Shown: positions 31,441-39,814 of the stretch, piece by piece
How positions within the stretch are numbered: position 1 is the first letter of the stretch
Layout of the letters: each line of letters opens with the position of its first letter
Assembly: GCF_000003815.2 (NCBI RefSeq)
Contig: NC_049981.1
Coordinates: forward strand, 33,806,018-33,845,831
Reading direction: 5' to 3'
DNA from: Branchiostoma floridae
Lineage: Eukaryota > Chordata > Leptocardii > Amphioxiformes > Branchiostomatidae
DNA length: 39,814 nt
Program-made: the position numbers and the translations under genes
Notes under the pieces: generated by a model
Databases searched by the model: none
The model's input: only the letters and a program-made list of their open reading frames with translations
Told to the model about the DNA's origin: nothing

Positions 31441-34400
31441 TTGTAGCAACTCTTAGTACACTAGTCAGGGATTTTACTATTTACCAGCATATACGTGTAT
31501 GTATGTCCCTGGAATAGTAACTGTATGTAAATATCATGTAGTAACTTTACTTGGAGAATTATGTAGTCACAAGAACTGAGCAACTCTTGTATTTTTAACT
31601 TGACGCTTCTACTCTAACTTAAACCTGCATGTACTACACTGTACTGTACAAAGCCTGTAGTGTAACAATCTTCTAATTAAAAAAGTAGAATATATTTTTA
31701 AGTTAATTTAACTGCCTGAGTGATTTGAGTCTTTTGACCATAAAATACAAATGTCAACTATTTCTTTCTTGAATGATTTTTGTAACAATTGTAAGTTTCA
31801 GTTTTGTCCGTTATTCATTCACAATTCTTAGAGTTGTTTTTTTAGAAAGAGCAACTCTACACACACTGATCCAGACAACAAGGACAGTTTCGTCAGTGTG
31901 AATATTTCAGAGGAATTATGTTACTAATCATCTATTTAGTTGAGTAGTGAGGCGCCCTCTGGGAGGGTAGTGCCTTAACGCACAGAGATGGACTTTATTT
32001 TAATTTTCAATAGTCTGCACGTTTAGCCTTTAGAATATATGCTCCTCTTTTAATCGTTTATACTGAAATTAAGCTAATCAAAAGCAAAGATGATGAATGT
32101 TTTTGTAATATTAAAATGATATGAATGAACTTTCTTGGTATTGTTTCTTGCTTTGGCTCATATTTCTGTCACAAACCACCATCCAGATGTAACAACGCTT
32201 GGCTAATATTATGTATCGTAGCAGTCCAGCAGATCACACCCAAGTTTTTCACCAGTGGGTGGCTAGAAGACTGCAATAAATAAAATTACTTCAGGAATAA
32301 CCTACATTTTCCAAAGTTGCATTCAGCGTACATGTGTCACGCAGAGGGCACAACAGGATTGGGCTTTGGATAACAAGTTTAAGGTTCTACAGTCAAAACC
32401 ATAATGTACACAAGAACAGCTAACATCTCGGTGACCGTCTGTCACCTTCGTCAGGGCAATACTGACCTGAGCTTGTCCTACTTCACACCGCAGGTAGGTG
32501 GCACTGCTAACAAGGCGGTTCGAAGTGTAAACTAATGTCACATATACAAATAGGTATCAAATGCTGGCAGAGGAGTGAAGCCGTCCTGGGCGTGTTACGC
32601 TCCAGGCCCCATTTGACTCCCTTTGGCTGGCCATACTCCTTGGACAGCTTGGATATCTTATGGCACCTTGGATCTGCTTGGAGACTACTGTTCAGCAGCA
32701 ACGATAGGGAACACAATTATCAGTTACTTCTTAATAGTGCAGCCCCAAACATGACTAAGCGAATATCCCCCCTCATGATTCCTGACGAGTGGAATGTCTT
32801 GCTTTACGTTTGGGATTGCATGGTTAGCAGCGCCACCTAGCTGCAGTCCAAAACAGAACCAGTCAGTATGGAGGAAGGTGACCTAAACATCTACTGCTGT
32901 TGTTGTAATAATCGTATTTATGTCATACCTGTGACACGAAAACATTCGATACGGGTGTTCCGGACCGGGCCGTACGTTTCCGTATCGCACAGGTTCGAAA
33001 GGTGTATCACACAGGCTCCATTCGAATAAATCGAACTGTTTCAAGCGGGCCGAATACGGCACGGTTGGCAATTAGAATACCTGATTCGGACTTTGGAACA
33101 TTGCTGTTGCAACACTTATTGTTCGAGGGCACCAAATTTGTTCAACTTCTGGCGCATTTCGCATCAAAACATGGGTTTTCTCAGGTGGGTATGACATAAA
33201 TAAAATACAATACGGTGTATTCCGCATCACCCTCGGTCTCAGCCCTCCCGCGGGTTGGATCACCCTCCGGCCTTCGGGCGATCCGACCCCCGGTCAGGCT
33301 GATACCTTGGGTGATACGGAATACACCGCGTTGTATTCTATATATACAATATGTATCTTGGTTGTGAATAAAGAAACTTGTTATGATATCCACCTACCAA
33401 CCTGATAAAATTATTAAAAGAGGATTGTCCTGTGTTTATGGCACATTCTTCTTCACTAGTATATATGCAAATAAGTTTGCACTCAAAGAAAATGATCAAT
33501 GTTAAACGAGTTGTGAGTATAACAATAATAATTAATATATTGTCATCATGAACTATTGTTACTGATCCAAGACCATTGACACATTACTGGAAGATATCGA
33601 TGATGTTATTTGTTCATCAGCTGATACAAATATTAGACTAACTTAAATATGAAGACAAAAATACTAAAAGGCCCAGAATTCTTACAACCTACCGCTGAAA
33701 CAATTCACAAAAATTGTCAGCAATCCTACAAACTTATTAGTAGTATTACATTCTTATGTTGAGCTCTACATATGCTATAAAAACAACTAAAATGCCTCAC
33801 ATGATAGGCAGTGTACAACAGAAAAGGTCTATTCTCTAGCAGAAATACATTTATATGTATGGTGTAAAATAAATGCTGATGTAATGTACATCGTAACTGT
33901 GCTGCCTACCATACATGTGCCTCCATAGGAACAGTTAGAGTTAGTGCAATAATTTTAACATGTACATTTTCCTATGTTTAACCTACAGTACATTAGATAG
34001 AGCTCTACAGTACAGGGTAAGGGTTAAACTATACACTTTGAACATACTGTAGAAGCTTATTGACAAGCTGACCTCCCCAACAGTCGGGCCAGGTTCTATC
34101 AGAATTAACAGGGTTCAATACTTCCATGTACATGAACTGGTTTTACATCGGCCTGTTGAGTCTATTCTAGATAAGCTTAGCGAGATTCAGTTTGTACACA
34201 TTTTTAACAATAACTGCGAGTGCACACAGTCTGGTACAGATACTGTAGCTATAGTCAATTATGAGTAAATTGAGTAATTCCTTATTGTTCATCTTCATAT
34301 GACTCGTTCTGTTGCTTCTGAAGTTCTTTCAAGAAAGAAGAAGAAGAAAAAACTGATGCTGAGAATGTACAAGCGATTGTGTTCACATTGTTATCCTTGA

Positions 34401-34909
34401 TTTGGTGATGCTTCGTCCTAGTTCATGATAATTATAGTTTGGAATTCTCAGATGCCTTCTCTACTCAAAAATATGCTCCAAGATTAGATTTGCATCGCTT
34501 ACATAGACCTGTTACATGTACATGCAACTGTACAATTCAAAGTCACATTTGATACTTTTGATGTCCTATTTGGCAGTGTCTCCTTACACATCATCCCAAC
34601 TCCACCTCTGCTCTACATGATGTACCAGCTAAGTATGCCCACAGGACAGGCCTACTACCTTTCCTAAAACAGCCCTGCCTGTCACATCTACAGCTGTCAG
34701 AACTGTCCTAGTGCTTTGTGCTGCTGTGCTATTCTGCTGTCACATGTACATGTATCACTCAGAACTATCCCGCTGTACCAATGCTGTGTTGTATGATGCT
34801 ATGCTATTCTGCTATCATATGTACATGTATAGCTATTAGTATTACTCAGCTGTCCAGTGCTGTGCTGTATGCTTCTGCTGCCATATGTACAGCTACAGTC
34901 AGCACTGTC
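31441..34909. other. Intergenic DNA between tail-to-tail genes
   Basis: AT-rich, with no coding signal I trust. It contains the foldback element at 33204-33337 and presumably the 3' UTR of the minus-strand zinc-finger gene. I found no canonical minus-strand AATAAA (TTTATT on this strand) between about 33,340 and 34,909. Confidence 0.6.
33204..33337. mobile_element. Foldback (MITE-like) element
   Basis: Left end 33204-33232 and right end 33309-33337 are inverted repeats with 26 of 29 positions matching (core GGTGTATTCCG and CGGAATACACC). The symmetry continues inward (CAGCC), with a central GGATC/GATCC stem, so nearly all 134 bp can fold on itself. Confidence 0.75.
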
Positions 34910-37192
34910 CTAGTGCTGTACCTGCTCTACTGTGTGTTGCTGTTCTGTGAGCAGCTCTGCTGTCTGTTGCTGTGCAGCGTGCTGTCCCGCTTCATGCTGT
35001 TCAGCTGTGTGCTGTCCTGCTAGCTGTTCCTTTACTACCAGTACCAGTGGAGGCTGTGCTGGCCCAGTCGGCTGTTCTAGGCCCCCCGACGGCCCGGCCG
35101 CCTGCTCCTGGCCCCCGGACAGCCCGGCCGCAGGCGGGCCCACGGGGACCATGGAGGCATAAGGTCTCTCACCGGTGTGTTTGCCCATGTGCTTGTCGAG
35201 CCCCTGCTGGGTGCTGGCTGAGAAGGGACACTGTTTACACTTGTAGGGTTTGTCCCCTGTGTGGATCTTCCTGTGCTTGGCGAGGTAGGACCTGTGCACG
35301 GTCCTGTAGCCGCAGTCCTCGCACATGTAGGGCTTGTCCCCGGTGTGCTTCGCCATGTGGCTGTCCAGGTTGGTCTTCTGGGCTGCCGAGTAGTCGCACT
35401 GCGTGCACTTGTAGGGTTTCTCCCCTGTGTGGACGCGCATGTGGCGGGCCAGGATGGCCTTCTGCGTGGCCTTGAAGTCGCACTCGGTGCAGGTGAAGGG
35501 TTTCTCCCCTGTGTGCTGGATCACGTGCCGGTCCAGGATGCTCTTGTACATGGTGGAGTACTTGCAGTGCGGGCACTTGTAGGTCTTGTCGGTGACGTGC
35601 ACGGACATGTGGCGGCTGAGGTTGTACTTCTGGGCGGTTCGGAACCCGCACTGGTGGCACATATACGGCTTCTCCCCGGTGTGTTTCGCCATGTGCCTGT
35701 CCAGATAGTCCTTCAGGGCGGCTGTGTAGTCGCACTGGTCGCATTTGTACGGCTTGCCGGAGTGGCTGGCGGCGAAGTGTCGCGTGAGGCGGTGTTTCTC
35801 GGCGGTCTGGTATCCGCACTCCACGCAGACGTGGGGCTTCTCCCCGCTGTGCTTGGCCATGTGCTTGTGCAGATGCTGCTTGAAGGTGGTGGTGAAGTCG
35901 CACTTGGTGCAGCTGTACGGCAGGTCGCGGTGCGTGAACCGCACGTGCTTGCGCAGGTGGTACTTTGCGGTGGCGATGAACTCGCACTCCCCGCAGGCGT
36001 AGGTCTTCCCCGTGGCGTGTTTGGCCATGTGGCGGTCCAGACCCCGCTTCTTGGTGGTGGAAAAGTCGCACTTCTCGCACCTGTAGAGCGTCAGGATGAC
36101 CTCCCTGTTCCCTCGTGTGTACGGCTTCTCCTCTTCCATCTCCTCATCCTCATCCTCCCAGCGCGGCTCCTCTGCGGTGTGGATCCCCAGGTGGGCCACG
36201 TGCACGGACTTGCGCGACGACTTGTGCCCGCAGTCCTTGCACACGTAGTGCTTCCGTTTCCTCCTCGACTTGCTGGTGGTCGGCTCCTCCTCGGGTCCGT
36301 CTGCAGCTTCGTGTTTGTCGCTTTTCTCTCCGGCAGGCTCTTTCCCGTCCTCCTGGCTGCTGCCCTCCTCTGCCTGCAGCTGGTTGTCTCCGGTTGGCTG
36401 TGCATGGTCCTCATGGCTGGCAACCGGTTCTGCGGCCTCGTGTGGCGCCTCTGCTGCTTCTGCTTCCGCGCTGAGCTGTGAGTCTTCTCCCGACGTGCCT
36501 GCCGGAGCCTCACTGTCACTCTCCCCACCTGCAGGGTCCTCCCCCCTCCCCTGTTCGCTCCCTGCCTCTCGGCTGGTCTGGTCTGGCTGGTTGGCTTCCT
36601 CCATTCTGTCTGCTGTGACCTCCGGAGAGGCGCTCCTGGGTGGGTCCTCTGCAGGGGATGCTGGGTGGGTTTCTCCATCCTCCCTGTGGTACTTTTGGGG
36701 GGACTCCCGCTCCAACTGGCTGACATACACGTGTTGGACGTTCCCGGCGTCTTCCCGGTCTGCCACGGTGCGTGTCGGCGACCTTCTGACGTGCGGGCGC
36801 GTTTCGGACACATCCAGATCGCTTCCGCTGTCCGGTCTGTCGTGTGTGCTTCGTGATGGCGACCTCCCCACGCGGACCCCCGGCCGCACTTCCGGAACCT
36901 CGCGCCCGCCATACCCAGACGAGCCGTTTCTGTCCTCGCGGACAGGAAACCCGACACTTCTCTCCGCCCTGTTCTGAGTCGCCTCCACCAGACTCTGGAA
37001 GCGTGCCACTGGCGTGTACATGTCCTCTCTGTCCTGCTGTCCGAGCCCCCCGCCAGGCCCCCCCCTGGAGGGCGCACCCCCCTCCCAGCGCCCCCCTCCT
37101 GCTGCAGGCTGGTGCTCGGAGCTGTACCGGTTCGATGGCTGGTCAGGACGGCTGATGACTGAGGGCGGAGAGTCACGGTGAGGTGCGGCCAT
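34910..37192 (-). CDS. C2H2 zinc-finger protein, 12 fingers
   Basis: A 760-residue frame. The first 300 or so residues are Pro/Ser/Glu/Gly-rich and probably disordered, with an acidic run ([10 protein letters not shown]) just before the second finger. Twelve C-x2-C...H-x3/4-H fingers follow (DNA 35160-36255) with TGEKPY-type linkers, then a Gln-rich tail ending TVEQVQH. No KRAB, BTB, ZAD or SCAN domain is seen. It is expected to be a nuclear sequence-specific DNA-binding regulator; the target is unknown. I start at MAAPHRD because TTTTCCCCCAG just upstream looks like a 3' splice site, implying a separate 5' UTR exon; the frame stays open to an earlier ATG at 37234. The CDYxAAQK and [13 protein letters not shown] style suggests a lancelet-expanded family (memory, not searched). 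Confidence 0.88.
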   Translation of the reverse strand: MAAPHRDSPPSVISRPDQPSNRYSSEHQPAAGGGRWEGGAPSRGGPGGGLGQQDREDMYTPVARFQSLVEATQNRAERSVGFPVREDRNGSSGYGGREVPEVRPGVRVGRSPSRSTHDRPDSGSDLDVSETRPHVRRSPTRTVADREDAGNVQHVYVSQLERESPQKYHREDGETHPASPAEDPPRSASPEVTADRMEEANQPDQTSREAGSEQGRGEDPAGGESDSEAPAGTSGEDSQLSAEAEAAEAPHEAAEPVASHEDHAQPTGDNQLQAEEGSSQEDGKEPAGEKSDKHEAADGPEEEPTTSKSRRKRKHYVCKDCGHKSSRKSVHVAHLGIHTAEEPRWEDEDEEMEEEKPYTRGNREVILTLYRCEKCDFSTTKKRGLDRHMAKHATGKTYACGECEFIATAKYHLRKHVRFTHRDLPYSCTKCDFTTTFKQHLHKHMAKHSGEKPHVCVECGYQTAEKHRLTRHFAASHSGKPYKCDQCDYTAALKDYLDRHMAKHTGEKPYMCHQCGFRTAQKYNLSRHMSVHVTDKTYKCPHCKYSTMYKSILDRHVIQHTGEKPFTCTECDFKATQKAILARHMRVHTGEKPYKCTQCDYSAAQKTNLDSHMAKHTGDKPYMCEDCGYRTVHRSYLAKHRKIHTGDKPYKCKQCPFSASTQQGLDKHMGKHTGERPYASMVPVGPPAAGLSGGQEQAAGPSGGLEQPTGPAQPPLVLVVKEQLAGQHTAEQHEAGQHAAQQQTAELLTEQQHTVEQVQH

Positions 37193-37215
37193 CTCTGCCC
37201 TGGGGGAAAACAGTG
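37193..37215 (-). other. Candidate 3' splice site upstream of the zinc-finger start
   Basis: On the minus strand, CACTGTTTTCCCCCAG precedes GGCAGAGATGG, with the AG at 37201-37200 and the ATG 8 bases later. This suggests an intron in the 5' UTR. Confidence 0.5.
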
Positions 37216-37649
37216 CCGTGGTTAGGTAGCTCATAGCAGGTATTGTAGCAGGGTTCTACCCAGACGGTGGAATAAGGGAGGCCCTCCACTATACTCTCAG
37301 CCAGCTCCACTACTAGTATAAGTTATTTTTCAAATTTATTGTGTTTCTTCCCTATTTTCTTTGTTAGTTTTGCTAAAATTAATGACAATTCACAGATTTT
37401 TGTGCCAAGTGGCATCACTTTTCCAGTCAGCATTGTCTGCAAAAACTTGTGAATGAGCAATGATCAAAACAATAGTCGTTTTGCCACTTTACAACAAAGG
37501 AATCACAACAATATATTATACTTTTAGTATTTGACACCCTCTGTCAGGTATTGTAGGAATTTATTCATGTTTGATCTTTTCAGTGAGACCCCTTCACCAC
37601 GAACTTAGCCATTGGCTGGACATCATGTAACTATTGCAAACTAAAAAAG

Positions 37650-37967
37650 TAAAGCCACCACAAATTGTGACAAAAAATCCACGAAATTGAATTACCACAA
37701 GCTTAAAGGCATTGTTTACAGTAGTTGGCACTACAACAGTACTAGTGCATGTAGTCTTCTACAACATTTTTTTGCAAATACAATAATGACTTTAAGTGTT
37801 ACTTTAACATCCACTATACTAATATATTATTTACAAGGCCATAACTACATTTCTACTTCTAGTACTAGTATCTTATTGATAGCATACTAATCTCTCTACA
37901 CACTGTTTAAGGACTGTATACTCCTAAAGTACAAGTTGCAAATGCAGAAATGTTTGTGGTGGCTTTA
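37650..37967. mobile_element. Inverted-repeat element, about 318 bp
   Basis: Perfect 15-bp inverted ends: TAAAGCCACCACAAA at 37650-37664 and TTTGTGGTGGCTTTA at 37953-37967. The interior is AT-rich and non-coding. It could be a MITE or chance palindromy in a larger repeat. Confidence 0.55.
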
Positions 37968-38608
37968 TGTTTACGGTTGTCGCAAGTCTGCTTCACTGCG
38001 AAATTGAAATCACCACAGATATTTTCCCATTACAGCATGTGACTCCAGTATTTGGTGCTACGGCAAACTTAAAACGATTGCAAACACCGTATTTTCCTGC
38101 TAATGCAAAAGTAAAGCCCTGCAAACTTTAATGCATTTACAGTAATTAAATCTACAAAATGAACATCATCAAATTCTGTGAGGAAAAAAATGAAAAATTA
38201 TCATAAACGACAAACTTTTTACTAGTAACCATCTCCCTTGTGGTGCACAGTTTGATTAGTGTAAAAAACAAAACAAAACAAATAAATTATTCACATATAT
38301 TTCAGGCAAGAAGCATATAATTAATTAAAGCCTTTTACTGGAAGTTTGGTTAAATCATGCATAAATTGTTATATTCACACTTTCATTAAAGTTTCAATAA
38401 TTGCAAGAGACTAGAAAGTAGTAGAATCAAGGAGGCTATATATCCTTGCTGGAATGAATGGCTCCCAAACAAATAAAGATAAAGTTTACAGAATAGAGTA
38501 GAATAGGAGTAGAGTTCACGAATCAAGACAAGGCGAAATCTAGAAAATAAGAAACGACCAAACGTCAAATCTCCGCAGGGCTGTGACTTGCTTCCCGTGT
38601 TTCAATTA

Positions 38609-38795
38609 TTCTCCGAGCAGAGGTTGGGTCGCAGGATTTTTACCTCACTTCTGCCCCAAAACGGAGCGAATCAAGCCTTTAAGAGTAACCACAATGACAT
38701 ATTACAGCCGATTTGTGACTAGGTGCGGATTTGTGGTGGGAATTTGGAGTTTCCTGGCCACAACTATCCCCGCGACCCAACCTCTGCTTGGAGAA
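38609..38795. mobile_element. MITE-like element with 24-bp terminal inverted repeats
   Basis: Left TTCTCCGAGCAGAGGTTGGG (38609 on) and right CCCAACCTCTGCTTGGAGAA (to 38795) match at 23 of 24 positions. Both are flanked by TA (38607-38608 and 38796-38797), as for a TA target-site duplication. The 187-bp interior has no open frame of note. Confidence 0.8.
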
Positions 38796-39018
38796 TAGGT
38801 ATCAATGAAATCCCAGCTGCCCCCCTCCCCCACTTGTCACCATTCACTCGGTTTTGCAAAGATTTCCGAATTCACTTCCCTTTAGCACACAAGAGATGCA
38901 CTGAGAATATCTATAACGGTTTTACAAACATGCTTCAGCACTTACTGTTCGTCTGTGGTCCCAAAGAGATCAGAAAGGCGCCAAATTTTTGCCAGCGGCT
39001 TTGGTGGAAGAAAACAAA

Positions 39019-39105
39019 ATGGCGGACAGAATTTTCCAGCTAACAGGTCAGAGGTCAGGAGTGAAAGGTTACATCATCTCTGATAGTGAGGAAAGTTGGG
39101 AACAG
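39019..39105 (+). CDS. Candidate first coding exon of an unidentified + strand gene
   Basis: ATG in a good context (AAAATGGCG), open for 29 codons (MADRIFQLTGQRSGVKG then ISDSEESWEQ) to AACAG|GTGTGC, ending phase 0. An alternative donor is AACAG|GTCAGA at 39045. I do not recognise the protein. It would be head to head with the zinc-finger gene. The rest of the window after it (39106-39814) would be intron. Confidence 0.4.
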
Positions 39106-39424
39106 GTGTGCTTTTTGCAGGCATCTTGTACCCTGTATACGCAAAAAATTGATAAAAAATGTATTTCTAGCATAATGTTTGTCACATTTTTTTCTATCAT
39201 CTTTTTTTTAATATCAGTGCGCTGATAATAACTGGCTCTTAATAATTATGCTTGAGGCTAAACATCCAGGTAAATAAAACTCTCTATAACTGGATAATAT
39301 TCGTATCTCTTCCTTGTGACACTGAAGAAAAGGGCGGATGTCCGGGCCAAGAGATATATTCAAAAAAAGCCTGCTACGAATGATAGAATATTCTCATTAA
39401 TTATGCAAATGCCCTCCTGCCATT

Positions 39425-39720
39425 TTTGACTTATGAAGGCGACAGATGGTTGTCAAAACGTTTGCTGGAGACTTTGTGTAACGAAGAAGACTTCAAAAGT
39501 GTTCGGGATATGCTTAACTGTACGTTTATTGGACCTCGCTTTTCTTCCGATTGGCTTCAGAGGGTGTGGTCATCTTGATATCAGCTCAGTCAATGACAAA
39601 CTATTAAACCAAGATCAAATTTAGATATTTCAATCTCAAGAGGATATGATGCCTTTGTCACTGACGAAAGGTAGTGGATTTTGCCTGAAACGTCTGACCG
39701 TTTCCAAAATTATACCCAGT
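39425..39720. repeat. Dispersed repeat, partner of 820-945
   Basis: GACAGATGGTTGTCAAAACG and GTGTAACGAAGAAGACTTCA match the copy near 840-935. The stretch to about 39720, with GACGAAAGGTAGTGGATTTT and GAAACGTCTGACCGTTTCC, seems to be part of the same interspersed element. Confidence 0.5.
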
Positions 39721-39814
39721 TCAGTAATTGCTATTTGCCGTATCTTTAATCATTAAATGGATACCTGGATAGGTCATTTGTGTCATTTGTGCTCAACTCA
39801 TTCGATCAAAAAAT

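Noticed and set aside
35261-36481. 406-codon + strand frame opposite the zinc-finger gene
   Set aside because: It is the antisense of GC-rich, codon-biased zinc-finger coding sequence; the translation is low complexity with no family resemblance.
36091-37176. 361-codon minus-strand frame in another phase of the zinc-finger N-terminus
   Set aside because: Arg/Thr-rich shadow frame; the overlapping frame is the one continuous with the fingers.

Overview
The window is animal nuclear DNA, most likely from an amphioxus (Branchiostoma). I infer this from intron-dense genes with GT/AG junctions, a FRAS1-type gene with the complete chordate domain order, a C2H2 zinc-finger protein of the CDY-xAAQK / [13 protein letters not shown] style that I associate with lancelet gene families, tRNA-derived SINEs, and abundant minisatellites lying on splice junctions. 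No bacterial, phage or organellar features are present.

Region 1 (49-30251, + strand) is the 3' three quarters of a FRAS1 gene. I assembled 51 exons whose reading phases agree at all 50 junctions. They sum to 9,212 bp, which is 3,069 complete residues plus the stop codon. In order they encode 4 furin-like cysteine repeats, exactly 12 CSPG repeats, exactly 5 Calx-beta domains, a conserved C-terminal region, an RFRR proprotein-convertase motif, one transmembrane helix and a 67-residue tail ending GTEV (class I PDZ ligand). The N-terminal part (VWC domains and the first furin-like repeats in vertebrate FRAS1) lies upstream of the window. The 3' UTR probably runs to about 31.4 kb.

Region 2 (about 31.4-34.9 kb) is AT-rich intergenic DNA with one foldback element. 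Region 3 (34910-37192, - strand) is a 12-finger C2H2 zinc-finger gene, tail to tail with FRAS1. Region 4 (37.2-39.8 kb) holds two further inverted-repeat (MITE-like) elements and a candidate first coding exon of a + strand gene (39019-39105), head to head with the zinc-finger gene.

The outstanding signal is in Region 1. About 22 of the roughly 100 visible exon ends are embedded in tandem arrays whose unit contains the exon-intron junction itself, so a splice donor or acceptor is repeated 2 to 22 times. Three arrays (36, 21 and 33 bp units) are multiples of three and stay open, so alternative use of the repeated sites would add 12-, 7- or 11-residue blocks in frame. Other arrays (38, 41, 43, 47, 50, 65, 82 bp) would shift frame. 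Several exons (19, 28, 41, 45) carry duplications at both ends. Telomere-like CCCTAA repeats, CAAT, CA and GTTT microsatellites are woven into some of the arrays.
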